A DNA stretch of 64,000 nt from Labilithrix sp. (GCA_019637155.1 JAHBWE010000010.1:340441-404440), one strand, 5' to 3'; positions 45,576-55,373 are shown, counted from the first letter of the stretch. The notes: generated from the sequence alone by a model not told the origin. A program made the numbers and translations.

Positions 45576-46877
45576 ATGCGTCGCGCCCTTGCCCTCGCGC
45601 TCGCGCTCGCCTTGCCGCGGGCGGCCGCCGCCGCCGATCCGATCGAGCACGCCGGCGCGCGGACCGTCGCCGCGCGCGTCGAGAGCGAGTGGAAGAGCGC
45701 GGGCGCGCGCGTGACCTCGCTGCCGTCGCGCTTCATCTTCGACGAGGAGACCGTCGTCATCCCGATCCCCGCCGCCGAAGGCGCCTCCGAGTGCACGGAG
45801 ATCGCCGTCGTCGGCGCGCGAGGCCTGAGCTTCCGCGCGCGCCTCTCCGACGCGCCGGTCGATCCGCTCCTGCCGCCCGAGCCGAACGCGCGCGCCGCGA
45901 GCGCGGCGGGCATGCTCGCGCTACGGCGCTGCGATCCCGACCGCCCCGCCGTGCGCCACGTCGTCGTCACGGCCGAGGCGGGGCGCGGGAGCCTCGAGGT
46001 CGTCGTCGGCCGCGGAGGCAGGCCGCTCCCGGCCCTCGCGACGCTCCTCCCCGAGCGCGCGGGCGGCGCGGTGCCGGCGCCGCCGGAGGCGGGGGCGCTC
46101 CCGGCGCTGGGCGATCCCGCGGTGCGGGCGGACGCGGCCGAGGTCCGCGCCCGGCGCGACGGCGCGACGAGCGGCGCGCGCGCGAAGGTCCGCGCCGGCG
46201 ACGAGGGGACCGGCGAGTCCGACCTCGAGCTCGAGGCGGGGTGCCATCGCATCGAGGTGTTCGGGAAGGAGCTCGGGCGCGAGCGCCCCGGCCGTCGCTT
46301 CCGCCTCGACGTCGACGCCGAGCTCCGCGACTCCGAGCGCGTCCTCGCGCGCGACCGCACCGAGGCCCCCGACGCGCGTCTCGAGACGTGCGTGGGCAGC
46401 AAGACGACGGTGACGCTCGTGTTCGTCGGCTCGCCGCCCCACGCCGAGGTCCTCGTCAACCGCGCGACGTGGCCGCTCCCCGAGAAGCTGCCCTCGCTCT
46501 GGGGCGCAGCGACCCGGAGCAAGATGGCGCGCGCGATGTTCCTCCGCCACGTCGCGACGCCGCCCGACGCTCCCGTGTTCATGACGCAGGGCTCGACCGG
46601 GTCGACGCCGATCCCGCTCGCGGTCGAGACGGGCGGCTGTTACGTCGCCGTCGTCGGCGTCGCGCGCGGGCACGCGCGTCAGCTCCAGCTCCGCGCGATC
46701 GTGGGCGCGCGCGAGTCGACCGACGAGCGCGGCGCGACGGAGGAGGCGGCCCTCGGCGCGTTCTGCGTCCGCGCGAACGAATCGGCGCGGCTCGAGGTCC
46801 TCGCGCGCGGCACCGGCGTCGCGTGGGGCCTCGCCCTCTTCCGCGTACAGAGCGCGCAATGGGAGGCGGGCCGATGA
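45576..46877 (+). CDS. secreted protein of unknown function
   Basis: 433 residues with a clear cleavable signal peptide (MRRALALALALALPRAAAAA). The mature protein is beta-rich with scattered Cys (about six) that may form disulphides. The middle has a Pro-rich hinge (GGAVPAPPEAGALPALG, near 170). A repeated style, 'xxxGCYxxxV', suggests two related halves. No family was recognised. It follows the cysteine cluster but on functional grounds need not belong to it. Its stop overlaps the mini-ORF at 46874. Confidence 0.7.
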   Translation: MRRALALALALALPRAAAAADPIEHAGARTVAARVESEWKSAGARVTSLPSRFIFDEETVVIPIPAAEGASECTEIAVVGARGLSFRARLSDAPVDPLLPPEPNARAASAAGMLALRRCDPDRPAVRHVVVTAEAGRGSLEVVVGRGGRPLPALATLLPERAGGAVPAPPEAGALPALGDPAVRADAAEVRARRDGATSGARAKVRAGDEGTGESDLELEAGCHRIEVFGKELGRERPGRRFRLDVDAELRDSERVLARDRTEAPDARLETCVGSKTTVTLVFVGSPPHAEVLVNRATWPLPEKLPSLWGAATRSKMARAMFLRHVATPPDAPVFMTQGSTGSTPIPLAVETGGCYVAVVGVARGHARQLQLRAIVGARESTDERGATEEAALGAFCVRANESARLEVLARGTGVAWGLALFRVQSAQWEAGR

Positions 46878-46966
46878 CGCGCGCGACGGACCGGGCTGGA
46901 GGCGCCGCGATGAAGCGCGCGACGGACCGGGCTGGAGGCGCCGCGATGAAGCGAGGCGGCCGATGA
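46874..46966 (+). other. 30-codon bridging ORF made from a 36-bp tandem duplication
   Basis: The ORF encodes two copies of MxRATDRAGGAA followed by MKRGGR. Its ATG overlaps the stop of the gene at 45576 (ATGA) and its TGA overlaps the ATG of the gene at 46963 (ATGA). Each repeat unit carries CTGGAGG and an in-frame ATGAAGCG, the same start as the next gene (MKRA). It looks like a duplicated ribosome-binding/start region that stayed in frame and couples the two genes. Confidence 0.6.
46879..46953 (+). repeat. 36-bp direct tandem repeat
   Basis: Positions 46879-46917 are identical to 46915-46953, a period of 36 bases over 39 positions. The unit includes the ribosome-binding sequence CTGGAGG and a start codon. 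Perfect identity indicates a recent duplication. Confidence 0.9.
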
Positions 46967-48597
46967 AGCGGGCGCTCGTGCTCCTCGTCCTCTCCGCGTG
47001 CGCGCGGCCGGTCGCGCGGCCGCCGGTCGAACCGTACCGCGAGCCGCCGCGCGTGGTCGCGGGGCCGCTCGAGGCGAGGCCGCTCCTCGGCGATCTCCCC
47101 GCCCGCGCGTCGCAGCTCGGCGCCGGCGCGCTCGCGATCGTCGCGTCATCGCCGATGGCGGAGGGCGAGCGCGTCGGCGCGTTCGTCGAGATCCCCAAGG
47201 ACGCGTGCCTCCTCGCGTACGCGCGCTCGTCGGCCTCGCTCGAGGACATCGACCTCGCCGCCTTCGCGGAGGAGGGCAATCCGGTCGCGGTCGACGAAGG
47301 CCCGGACCCGAAGCCCACCGTGATGATCTGCCCGCCCCACCCCGACCGCGTGTACGTCGCGGCGCACGCGGCGGCGGGAGAGGGGCTCTGCGTGATCGCG
47401 GCCCAGCTCGTCCCGCGCGACAAGGCCGACGCCGTCGCGCGCGCCGCGAACGCCCACGGCGCGTCGCCCAAATCGCCCGAGACCTGGCCCGGCCTCGACG
47501 ATCGCGTCCGCCAGCATCGCGCCGCGCTCGGCGGCACGTGGGAGGAGCTCCGCCGAGTCGCCGTCGCCGTCGACTCCCGCGCCGTGTCCACCGTCGGCTT
47601 CACGATCGAAGAGAACGGCTGCACCGACGCGCTCGTGGTGCCGGACGAGGACGTCGCCGTCGTCGACGTGGACGTCCTCGACGCCGACGGTCGCCTCGTC
47701 GCCCGCGCGAAGGAGACGCTCCCGATCCGCAGCGTGACGGTGTGCTCGCAGGCCCCCGTCGCGGGCTCGATGCAGGTGCGCCCGCACGTCGGGCGCGGCC
47801 TCGTCGCGGTCGTCGTCTCGAAGAGCAAGGGCGATCCGAAGGAGATGACCGCGCGCCCCGAGGTCGCGTGGGCGAGCGCCGGCCAGCCGCTCGACGCCGC
47901 GAAGACCGCGCGCGACAAGGCGCTCGTGAAGGCCGGCTACGGCGCGGCGACCTCGACGCAGAGCGGCCAGCTCCAGCTCGGGCGCCGCGCGACGCTGCCG
48001 ATCGACCTCGATCCCAACGCCTGCACGCGCGTCGACGTCGTCGCGGGCGCCCCGCTCGCGCTCGTCGACGGCGCGATCTGGGACGGCGCCGGCAACCTGC
48101 TCGCGAGCGGCGACGGCGCCGACGGCGCGACCCTGTTCGCGTGCGGCAAGGGCAAGGCGCGGCTCGACCTCGGCACGCGCGGGCGGCCCGGCCCCTACGC
48201 CGTGATGCTGCGCCCCGAGCGCTGGAAGGACGCCGCCTTCGCCGCCCACCCCCTCGCGGCCTCCCGCATGCTCGGCCGCTTCGGCCCCGTGTTCGACGGC
48301 GCGCCCGGCCGCGTGCGCGCCGCCTCCCTCGACGCGGCGAAGCGTTACGTGCAGGATGCAAACATCCCGGCGGGCGCCTGCCTCCGCGTCGCGGCGGGCG
48401 TCGAGGGGGAGGGGACCGGCCTCGAGCTCCGCATCTTCGACGCGGGGAGCGGGGAGGAGCTCGATCGCGGGCACGGCCAGAACGCCGCGAGCGCGCGCGC
48501 CTGCGCGGGCGCCTCGGCGCTGGGGCTCCGCATCGAGGCGCGCGCGACGGCGGGGCGCCTCGACGCCGTCCTCGGCGAGCGCCTCGGCGCGCGTTGA
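46963..48597 (+). CDS. lipoprotein of unknown function
   Basis: 544 residues. Short signal with lipobox (MKRALVLLVLSAC, Cys13), then a Pro/Arg-rich linker. Several beta-rich segments follow, each with a Cys in a '-CxRVDVVAG-' or '-ACLLAYA-' setting (for example DACLLAYARSS, NACTRVDVVAG, GACLRVAAGVEGEG), so the mature chain appears to be three or four copies of one domain. Weak resemblance to the secreted protein at 45576. Function unknown. Confidence 0.7.
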   Translation: MKRALVLLVLSACARPVARPPVEPYREPPRVVAGPLEARPLLGDLPARASQLGAGALAIVASSPMAEGERVGAFVEIPKDACLLAYARSSASLEDIDLAAFAEEGNPVAVDEGPDPKPTVMICPPHPDRVYVAAHAAAGEGLCVIAAQLVPRDKADAVARAANAHGASPKSPETWPGLDDRVRQHRAALGGTWEELRRVAVAVDSRAVSTVGFTIEENGCTDALVVPDEDVAVVDVDVLDADGRLVARAKETLPIRSVTVCSQAPVAGSMQVRPHVGRGLVAVVVSKSKGDPKEMTARPEVAWASAGQPLDAAKTARDKALVKAGYGAATSTQSGQLQLGRRATLPIDLDPNACTRVDVVAGAPLALVDGAIWDGAGNLLASGDGADGATLFACGKGKARLDLGTRGRPGPYAVMLRPERWKDAAFAAHPLAASRMLGRFGPVFDGAPGRVRAASLDAAKRYVQDANIPAGACLRVAAGVEGEGTGLELRIFDAGSGEELDRGHGQNAASARACAGASALGLRIEARATAGRLDAVLGERLGAR

Positions 48598-48609
48598 CCC
48601 ATCGACCGC

Positions 48610-49371
48610 CTACTGCGGCAAGCAGTAGTGGACGATGACGCCGACCGCGTCGACGTGGCCGTCGCCGTCGCCGGTCGTCTTCAGGTTGACGCTGAACGAG
48701 GCCGAGTTGAGGTCGTCCGCGCTCCAGGTCGTGCCCCAGAGATCGGTCGCGCTGCCGTAGGTCGTCTTGATGTAGGGTCCGTCGTGCGGACCTTCCGGCC
48801 ACGGGCCGTTGTTCTTCGCGGTGCCCTTCGAGAGCGTGACCGCGGAGTCGCTCGTCGGGCCGTCCGTCGTCCGGTGGATCTCGACGACCAGGCCCAGGAT
48901 GCGCGCGTTCGCGGGGAGCCCGAAGCCGTAGACCCGGAGCGAGAGCGTGTTCGGGTTGTCCCCGTTCGTGTGGGCGCGCGTGTCGTCGTTCGGCGCGCGC
49001 GCGCCGTTGCGCTCGGACCAGCTCGGAGACCCGACCTCGTCGCTCGCGGTCTGGAGCGGGTAGCGGACCGGCGTCGCGGTCGGCGTGCAGACCGGCGCTT
49101 GCGTATCGGCTCCGGTGTCGGCCGGCCCCGTGTCCGCGCCGGTGTCGGCCACCACGTCCGCGACCGCGTCCGAGCCGCCGTCGTCGGGCGGCGGCGGAGG
49201 CGGCGGCTCCGTCGTCGTGGTCCCCGTCGCGGTCGTCGTCGGGACCGGCGCGGGCGCGTCGCTGCCCGCCTCGGTGAACGGGTCCTCCGCGAGATCGCCG
49301 ACACCGGTCAGCGCGTTGCACGCCGCGAACGTCGTCGTGAGCGCGGCCAACTGCGCCGCACGCCGTAGCAT
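48610..49371 (-). CDS. lipoprotein with acidic linker and beta-rich domain
   Basis: 253 residues. Signal MLRRAAQLAALTTTFAAC (lipobox Cys18). Residues 35-90 are Thr/Pro/Asp-rich and disordered. The C-terminal domain (about 95-253; SLRVYGFGLPANARILGLVVEIHR, VTLSKGTAKN, WSADDLNSASFSVNLKT, HVDAVGVIVHYC) has the jelly-roll pattern common in carbohydrate-binding or phage-tail-like domains. ATG overlaps the stop of the upstream gene as TGATG. Confidence 0.7.
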   Translation of the reverse strand: MLRRAAQLAALTTTFAACNALTGVGDLAEDPFTEAGSDAPAPVPTTTATGTTTTEPPPPPPPDDGGSDAVADVVADTGADTGPADTGADTQAPVCTPTATPVRYPLQTASDEVGSPSWSERNGARAPNDDTRAHTNGDNPNTLSLRVYGFGLPANARILGLVVEIHRTTDGPTSDSAVTLSKGTAKNNGPWPEGPHDGPYIKTTYGSATDLWGTTWSADDLNSASFSVNLKTTGDGDGHVDAVGVIVHYCLPQ

Positions 49372-50906
49372 CAGCGCCGCCCGAGGGAGCGGGCGAGCGC
49401 GTCGTCGGCGCGACGCGCGTCGATGTCGCCGACGCACACGGTGGCGCCCGTCCGCGGGACGAAGGCGAGGCGGACGCGACCGCGCGCGCCGGGGAGGACG
49501 GAGCCGAGCACGAAGTCGAGACCGACGCCGACCGCGACGACGGCGAGGCCGACGAGGAGGAGCGACGGTGAGGCCGCGCGCACGCCGTCGACGAACGTGC
49601 GCACGCCGATCCAGCTGCCGATCGCGAGCGCGAGGAGGCCGGCGTAGAACGCGGCGCGCGGGAAGCGGACCTCGCGCACGACGCGCACGAGGCCGGAGCG
49701 GAGGATGACGTGCTCGCGCTCGCGGAGCACGCGGCCGAGCATCTCGATGCGCGTCTTCACGCGCACGCCGGACTCGGAGAGCGAGATCTCCGTCGGCCGC
49801 CGATACGCGAGGGCGAAGCGCGCGACCATCCTTGCAGTATACAGCGCGAAGAGGATCCCGGTGAACGCGAGCAAGGTCGTCGCCACCAGCCCGCGCGGTG
49901 CGGGCAACCACTCACCTTCGAGCCGGACCTCTTCCGGTGTCGCGTGATCTCCGGTCGCCAGCACCCGTAGCAGCACGGGATCTTTGAGGTCCTTCGCGAG
50001 CGACTCGCACAGCGCCTTGGCCTTCGCCGACCCCGACGCCGCGAGCGCGGCCGCGCCGACGACGGCCTCGCCGCGTCCGATCGCGCCCGGGCGACCGGCG
50101 TCGATCCGGCGGACGCGGTCCGCGATCGCGACCCAGAGGTCGGCCGCCTCGTCGCCGAGGGCGCGGTCGAGCAACGGCGTCGCGTCGAACGTGCTGTGCG
50201 TCGCGAGCCAGAGGATGTCGCCGGCGAGGCGGTCCTCGTCGGCCGCCTCCTTTCGCGGCGACTCCGCGACCGCGTGCGCCCAGAGCGCGCAGGCGAGCGC
50301 GCGCTCGGCCTCGCCTTCGCCGCCGGTGCCGAGCACGTCGAGCGCGTTGCCGAAGCGCGTGTCCGCGTCCTCGCGCGTGAGCTTCATCTCGCCGGCGGAG
50401 GCGGACACCTTGGAGGTGAAGACCCAGTCGCTCGCGCGCGCGCGCGCCGCGTCGCCGACGATCCTGGTCGTGAGCGCGACGAGGTCCGCGAGCCGCGCCG
50501 ATCGCGCGACGAGCTCGTACGCTGCGAGCGGGCGCGTGTCCTCAGGCGGCTTCGCCGGGACCGCCGGCGTCGACGCGGGCGGCTGCGACGTGACCTTCGC
50601 GACCGCGGCTTCGAGGTGCGGGCTGCTCTTCGGGAGCCCGGCCGCGACGTCGCGCGCCGACTCGCGCACGACGGGATCGGCGGCGTGGGCGGCGGCTTCC
50701 TTCTCCGCCGCGGCGAGCTCGGCCTCGGCCTTCACCTTGAGCTCGTCGAGCGAGGGCGCGCTCTCGGCCGCCTTCCGCTGCGCCTCGAAGAACGGCTCCG
50801 ACGGCGGGCCGACCGGGAGGTGCTTCACGGACGCGGGCTTGGAAGGGGCCGCGACGGGCAGCTCCTTCTCCGACGTTTTCTCAGCGGTCTTCTCGGGGTC
50901 TGCCAT
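49371..50906 (-). CDS. membrane protein with disordered N-terminus
   Basis: 511 residues. The N-terminal 150 residues are charged and Ala/Pro/Lys-rich (MADPEKTAEKTSEKELPVAAPSKP). The region 150-345 is helical and soluble. Two or three membrane segments follow: GLVATTLLAFTGILFALYTARMV (near 355) and AFYAGLLALAIGSWIGVRTF with LLLVGLAVVAVGVGLDFVLG (near 430-475). No family was recognised. The stop overlaps the lipoprotein start. Confidence 0.65.
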   Translation of the reverse strand: MADPEKTAEKTSEKELPVAAPSKPASVKHLPVGPPSEPFFEAQRKAAESAPSLDELKVKAEAELAAAEKEAAAHAADPVVRESARDVAAGLPKSSPHLEAAVAKVTSQPPASTPAVPAKPPEDTRPLAAYELVARSARLADLVALTTRIVGDAARARASDWVFTSKVSASAGEMKLTREDADTRFGNALDVLGTGGEGEAERALACALWAHAVAESPRKEAADEDRLAGDILWLATHSTFDATPLLDRALGDEAADLWVAIADRVRRIDAGRPGAIGRGEAVVGAAALAASGSAKAKALCESLAKDLKDPVLLRVLATGDHATPEEVRLEGEWLPAPRGLVATTLLAFTGILFALYTARMVARFALAYRRPTEISLSESGVRVKTRIEMLGRVLREREHVILRSGLVRVVREVRFPRAAFYAGLLALAIGSWIGVRTFVDGVRAASPSLLLVGLAVVAVGVGLDFVLGSVLPGARGRVRLAFVPRTGATVCVGDIDARRADDALARSLGRR

Positions 50907-50988
50907 CCTGCCGCGCCCCCATTCGTCTACCTGAACGACTCGCCTGAGACCACTATTCTTGTGCACGGGCCTTGCTGCGAAAGGCCGC

Positions 50989-51396
50989 ATGAACAAGAGC
51001 CCCGAGAGCCAGCCGACGCCGGAGCGCCAGCCCGGCCGTGACTTCACCGATCCGCGCCGTCCGCTCGGACAAGGCGTGATCGAGCGCGCCGACCCGTTCG
51101 GCGGCGACATGACCGAGGGCGTGTACGGTCGAGCCAACGTCTCGGCCGACATCGGCCACGGCGTGGCCGAACGCGCCAAGGCTGTGTCGGTCTTGCGCAA
51201 GGCCGAGGAGCTGATGGCGAGCGGCAACCCCGACGGCGGCACCGAGGACGGCCGCCGCCGCGCGATCGAGCTCGCCTGCGGCCGCTGCGGCGTCGATGTC
51301 GACGAGTACGACCGCATCGTCGCGCGCGACGAGGAGCTCATGGCGCTCCAGACGAACGTGATGGAAGCGGCGCGCACGCACCGCGTCCATTTCTGA
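50989..51396 (+). CDS. hypothetical protein, 135 residues
   Basis: Soluble and strongly charged, with a disordered start and a helical second half (AVSVLRKAEELMASGN ... RRRAIELACGRCGVDVDEYDRIVARDEELMALQ). A single C-G-R-C pair (near residue 97) could bind a metal or be redox active, but no family was recognised. I use the ATG at 50989; an upstream ATG at 50959 would add ten residues. Convergent with the large lipoprotein gene, 2 bases apart. Confidence 0.6.
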   Translation: MNKSPESQPTPERQPGRDFTDPRRPLGQGVIERADPFGGDMTEGVYGRANVSADIGHGVAERAKAVSVLRKAEELMASGNPDGGTEDGRRRAIELACGRCGVDVDEYDRIVARDEELMALQTNVMEAARTHRVHF

Positions 51397-51398
51397 GC

Positions 51399-54300
51399 TC
51401 AGGGTTCGATCGCGAACACGTTGCCTTCGACGGAGCGGGTCTCGGCCGAGCTCTTGCGCCACCACGCGAGCATGAGGTCGTCGCCCGCGAAGCGCGGGAA
51501 GGCGATCCAGCGCGTGTCGGGCTTCTTGATCGAGTACAGCTCCCACGTGCGGCTCGCGGCGTCGCCGCGGCCGACCGCTCGGCGCGCGCCGAGCGACGTC
51601 GAGTCGGCGTAGAGGATCGTGATCGTGTCGCCCTGCGCGCGCACCTGCGAGTCCGCGCCGATGACGTGACGCCCGTCGCCGAACGCCTGGCCGTCGACCG
51701 AGCTCCCGTCGTCGACGATCTCGGGGCGCCCCGGCTTGCCGCCGACGACCTCGAAGTAGCGGAGCGTCTGGCTCGTCGCGTCGACGTAGCTGACGCTCCA
51801 CTTGCCGCCGTCGTCGATCGCGAGCGAGGCCGACGCCCCCGCGTTGCCGGTGTCGATCTGGGTCTTGTCCGCGCGCGAGCCCGTCTCGCCGTCGAGGATG
51901 ACGCGATCCCACGGCACCGCGCCGCGATCGATGAGCGCGACGAGGTTGCCGTGGTGGCCGTCGTAGGCGACGAGCCCGAGCCCGAACGGTCCGGCCGCGA
52001 GGCTGATCCCGGCGCCGATGCCCTTCGGGTACGCCTCGACCTCGGAGGCCTTGCCGAGGCACACCGGCGTCACGTCCTCGACGCAGGCCTCGCCGTCCTC
52101 GCAGCGATCGCAGCCGTTCGACACCGGGAGGCACGTGCCCGTCGACTTGATGCACACGCTGCCGCTCCCGCAGGTCGACGGCCCGCACGGCCCGTCCTCG
52201 TCGACCGCGATGTCCTCGAACGTGAAGTCGACGCGCTCGCGCGGCGTGCTCGTCTTCGATCGCGCGAGGACGACCTTCGATCGCGTGTTGCCGCCGACAC
52301 CTTCCTCCGTCCGCATGAAGGCGATGACCGGCTTGTCCTGGTCGATCACCATCTTCACGTAGCGCCCGACGTCGGCGCCCTTGTCCTCCGCGAGCACGAA
52401 CGTCCTCCACGCGTTCTCTTCGAAGAGGGCGAGCTTCAGGCGATGGTTCGTGTCGTCGTAGTACGCGACGAGCGGCTGCCCCGCGGCGCCGATCTGGAGC
52501 GAGGCCCAGCGCCCGACGTTGTCGCCGGCCGCGGTCTCGCCGCCGCGCCACTCGCCGCGCCCGTAGGTCGCGCACGTCCCGTCGCTGCGGGCCGGCACGC
52601 CGTCGACGGTCTGCCACGCGACCGCCTTCGTGCCGGGGTCGTATTTCCCGACGACGAGATCGCCGAACGGCATCGCCTCGCCGTTCGTGATCGCGGAGTC
52701 GTTGTAGCCCGCCGCCCAGACCGCGCCGTCGTTCGCCTTCGCGACGGAGAGGAACGCGCCCGGCTGTCCGGTCGCGAGCCCGGTGAGGCACGCCTGGTTG
52801 CAATCGGAGCCGCACTGCGTCTTCGTCTCGGCGTCGCTCCCGCACCCCGCGACCGCGAGCGCGAGCGCGACGCGGCGGCGCCGGAGCGCGAGGGCGAGCG
52901 CGGCCGCGAGGAGGAGCACGCCGCCGGCGGACGCGGAGCCGCCGGACGAGGAGCACCCGCTCGCGGCGCGCGGCGCGGGGGCGGCGTCGCGCAGCGCCGC
53001 GACGTTGCCTTCCTCGTCCGCGACCTCGACCTCGATCGCGTCGCCGGCCGGAAGGCTCAGCGCGGCGAGCGGCTGCCACGCGCCGAACGCGCCGTCGCCG
53101 GTACGGACGCGGGCGCGGAGCGCGTCGTTCGTGCTGACGAGGTCCCACGCCTCGACGCGGCGCGCGCCGTCCTCGTGCGTCAGCTTCGCGATCGGGGCGA
53201 GCCCGTCGATCGTGAACGGGATCTCCGCGGGGGTGGGGTCCTCGCTCGCGACGTCGCCGACGATGCGCGACGTGACCCGAAGCACGTGGCGTCCTTGGAG
53301 GAGGAGCTGCTGCGTGCGGAGCACCGGGTTCGCCTCGCGCGACCACGGCGAGCGGGTGCCGTTGTCGATCCACCACGAGTACTCGATCGGCCGATCCGCG
53401 ATCGACGACTCGAAGGCGAGGGCGAGGGCGGGGAGGTGGCTCCCGTCGAGGCCCTTCGGATCGACCTCCTTGCCGATGAGCTTCCCTCTCGTGTCGGGGA
53501 CGAGCTTCGGCGCGGGCTTCGTGAAGGTCGCGAAGACGCCGACGAACTCGTCGCTGCCCTTCTGGAGCCGCGCGATCTTGTCGACCGCGAGGTCGAGCCC
53601 GAGGCTCGAGACCGCGCCCGACAGACTGATCGGCGCGAGCCCGGCGCCGACGAGCTGCTGCGAGAGCGATCCGACGATCGCGGACACCGACTCCGCCACC
53701 GTCGCCGGGTTGTCGAGGAGGAGCGTGTCGCCGTTCGTGACGACGCCGTTCGTGACGGTGACCTCGCCGATCGAGGGGACGATGCCGCCGCTCGCGGTCA
53801 TGAGCGTCACCGGCACGGTGAGGTCCGCGGTGTACGTGAAGACGCGGGCGTAGCGATCGAAGCTCCAGACGTAGAAGTCGATCGCCAGGCTCGGGACGAC
53901 CAGCGTGAGCAGCGGATCCGTCTTCGGATCGGTTCCGCCGCCGAGCTTCACGACCGGCGGCTTCTGCGGGCGCGTCGCGATCGCGGCGGCGGCGTCGGCC
54001 TGGTCGAAGGTGAGCGTCTTCATCGACGGGATCAGGATCGAGAGGATGCCGCTCTTCAGGAGATCGAACTGCTCGGTCGACACGCCGAGGCAGAGGAGGC
54101 CGGCGTTGTAGACGTTGGTGAACGCGTACTCGAGGAAGCGCCCGGAGAGCGCGACGCCGACGTGCGGGGTCCCGGCCGGCTCCGCAGCCGCGGGGGCGAG
54201 CTCGTCGGGGACGGGGATCCCGGTCGGCGGGAGGGCGAGCGCTTGCGGCACGCACTTCGAGAGCGGCTGCGGGAGGACGCCGCCGACCATGCCGAGCGTG

Positions 54301-55373
54301 ATGCCGTTCGGCGTGCGCCCGGCCGCCTCGGGCAGGGAGGGGAGGGGCTTCATCGGCCCGAACGAGGCGACGCCGAAGTCGATGCCGCCCGCCGTCGTCG
54401 GCGACACGGAGGCGAGGAAGCCGCCGAGGTCGACGTGGGCGTCGGTCCCGAGCAGCGTCGGAACGCACTTGGTCTTGTCGGCGTCGTAGACGCAGTACTT
54501 GCTCTCGGCGTCGGGCGCGGAGTCGAGCGGGCACGCCGGCACGAGGGTGGGGTTCGGCGCGGTGCAGAGGTAGTCCTTGAGCGCGGTCTTGAGCTGCTCG
54601 TCGAGGCTGCCCTTGATCCGGTCGACGATGGCGCCCTTGAGGAACGCGGAGTTGAGGACCGAGTTGCAGAAGCTGGCGGGGAAGATGCCGCACGTCGCGC
54701 AGATCCGGACGTCGTCGCTCTTCAGCTCGCTGAGGTCGACGACGGCGCCGTCGACGTCGACCTTCGAGTAGCCCTGCCGCGGCGACACGGTCTCGGCCGC
54801 GATCGGGATCGTGATCGTGAGCGGCAGGTCCTTCGGCGTGACGTTGGGCTTCTCGGCGTCGCAGCTCGTGTTCGCGCCGTAGCCGATGTGCACCGTCCCG
54901 ATCGACGGCGAGGTGATCGCGACCGGGATGTCGTCGAGCTTGAGCGGGAGCGTCGCCTTCACGCGGAGCGCGTTCGGGGTGACGGCGTCGATCTGGAACT
55001 TCGCCGCGCCGACGTTCGCCTGCGCGATGCAGCGGGGCGGCCTCGCGGTGGGATCGGGCCCGTCGGGGCAGGCGCGACCGGAGACCGTGCTGTCGAAGTC
55101 GAACGTCGGGACCGGGAAGTCGACGATGCCGCCCGGCGCCTCGAGCGCGGTCGACGCGATGCCGGCGAGGTTCTGCTCGACGAAGGCGAGCCCGGGCTTC
55201 GAGATGCGCACCGTCGCCGCGTTCTCGACCGACCGGTTCGCCGGGAACCCGCCCGGCAGCGGCGTCATCCCTCCGCAACCGGCGCCGCACCCGCTGCACC
55301 CCCCGCCGCTGCAAGAGGCGACGAGCAAGACGAAGAGCGCACCAAAGAGCGTGCGAAAGCGCGAAGCTGCCAC
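51399..55373 (-). CDS. giant fused lipoprotein with internal MYXO-CTERM-like tail and a second lipobox
   Basis: 1324 residues, GTG start. The signal MAASRFRTLFGALFVLLVASC and a Cys-rich stretch (SGGGCSGCGAGCGG) begin the first part, a beta-rich lipoprotein of about 800 residues. Near residues 805-838 comes ASGCSSSGGSASAGGV, then a hydrophobic helix and RRRR. This is the layout of a MYXO-CTERM/GlyGly-CTERM sorting tail, normally the last residues of a protein. Without a stop it runs into VALALAVAGCGSDAE, a second lipobox, then an approximately 480-residue part with EGF-like cysteines and propeller-like repeats. It reads as two lipoprotein genes fused by loss of a stop and a start. Confidence 0.78.
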   Translation of the reverse strand: MAASRFRTLFGALFVLLVASCSGGGCSGCGAGCGGMTPLPGGFPANRSVENAATVRISKPGLAFVEQNLAGIASTALEAPGGIVDFPVPTFDFDSTVSGRACPDGPDPTARPPRCIAQANVGAAKFQIDAVTPNALRVKATLPLKLDDIPVAITSPSIGTVHIGYGANTSCDAEKPNVTPKDLPLTITIPIAAETVSPRQGYSKVDVDGAVVDLSELKSDDVRICATCGIFPASFCNSVLNSAFLKGAIVDRIKGSLDEQLKTALKDYLCTAPNPTLVPACPLDSAPDAESKYCVYDADKTKCVPTLLGTDAHVDLGGFLASVSPTTAGGIDFGVASFGPMKPLPSLPEAAGRTPNGITLGMVGGVLPQPLSKCVPQALALPPTGIPVPDELAPAAAEPAGTPHVGVALSGRFLEYAFTNVYNAGLLCLGVSTEQFDLLKSGILSILIPSMKTLTFDQADAAAAIATRPQKPPVVKLGGGTDPKTDPLLTLVVPSLAIDFYVWSFDRYARVFTYTADLTVPVTLMTASGGIVPSIGEVTVTNGVVTNGDTLLLDNPATVAESVSAIVGSLSQQLVGAGLAPISLSGAVSSLGLDLAVDKIARLQKGSDEFVGVFATFTKPAPKLVPDTRGKLIGKEVDPKGLDGSHLPALALAFESSIADRPIEYSWWIDNGTRSPWSREANPVLRTQQLLLQGRHVLRVTSRIVGDVASEDPTPAEIPFTIDGLAPIAKLTHEDGARRVEAWDLVSTNDALRARVRTGDGAFGAWQPLAALSLPAGDAIEVEVADEEGNVAALRDAAPAPRAASGCSSSGGSASAGGVLLLAAALALALRRRRVALALAVAGCGSDAETKTQCGSDCNQACLTGLATGQPGAFLSVAKANDGAVWAAGYNDSAITNGEAMPFGDLVVGKYDPGTKAVAWQTVDGVPARSDGTCATYGRGEWRGGETAAGDNVGRWASLQIGAAGQPLVAYYDDTNHRLKLALFEENAWRTFVLAEDKGADVGRYVKMVIDQDKPVIAFMRTEEGVGGNTRSKVVLARSKTSTPRERVDFTFEDIAVDEDGPCGPSTCGSGSVCIKSTGTCLPVSNGCDRCEDGEACVEDVTPVCLGKASEVEAYPKGIGAGISLAAGPFGLGLVAYDGHHGNLVALIDRGAVPWDRVILDGETGSRADKTQIDTGNAGASASLAIDDGGKWSVSYVDATSQTLRYFEVVGGKPGRPEIVDDGSSVDGQAFGDGRHVIGADSQVRAQGDTITILYADSTSLGARRAVGRGDAASRTWELYSIKKPDTRWIAFPRFAGDDLMLAWWRKSSAETRSVEGNVFAIEP

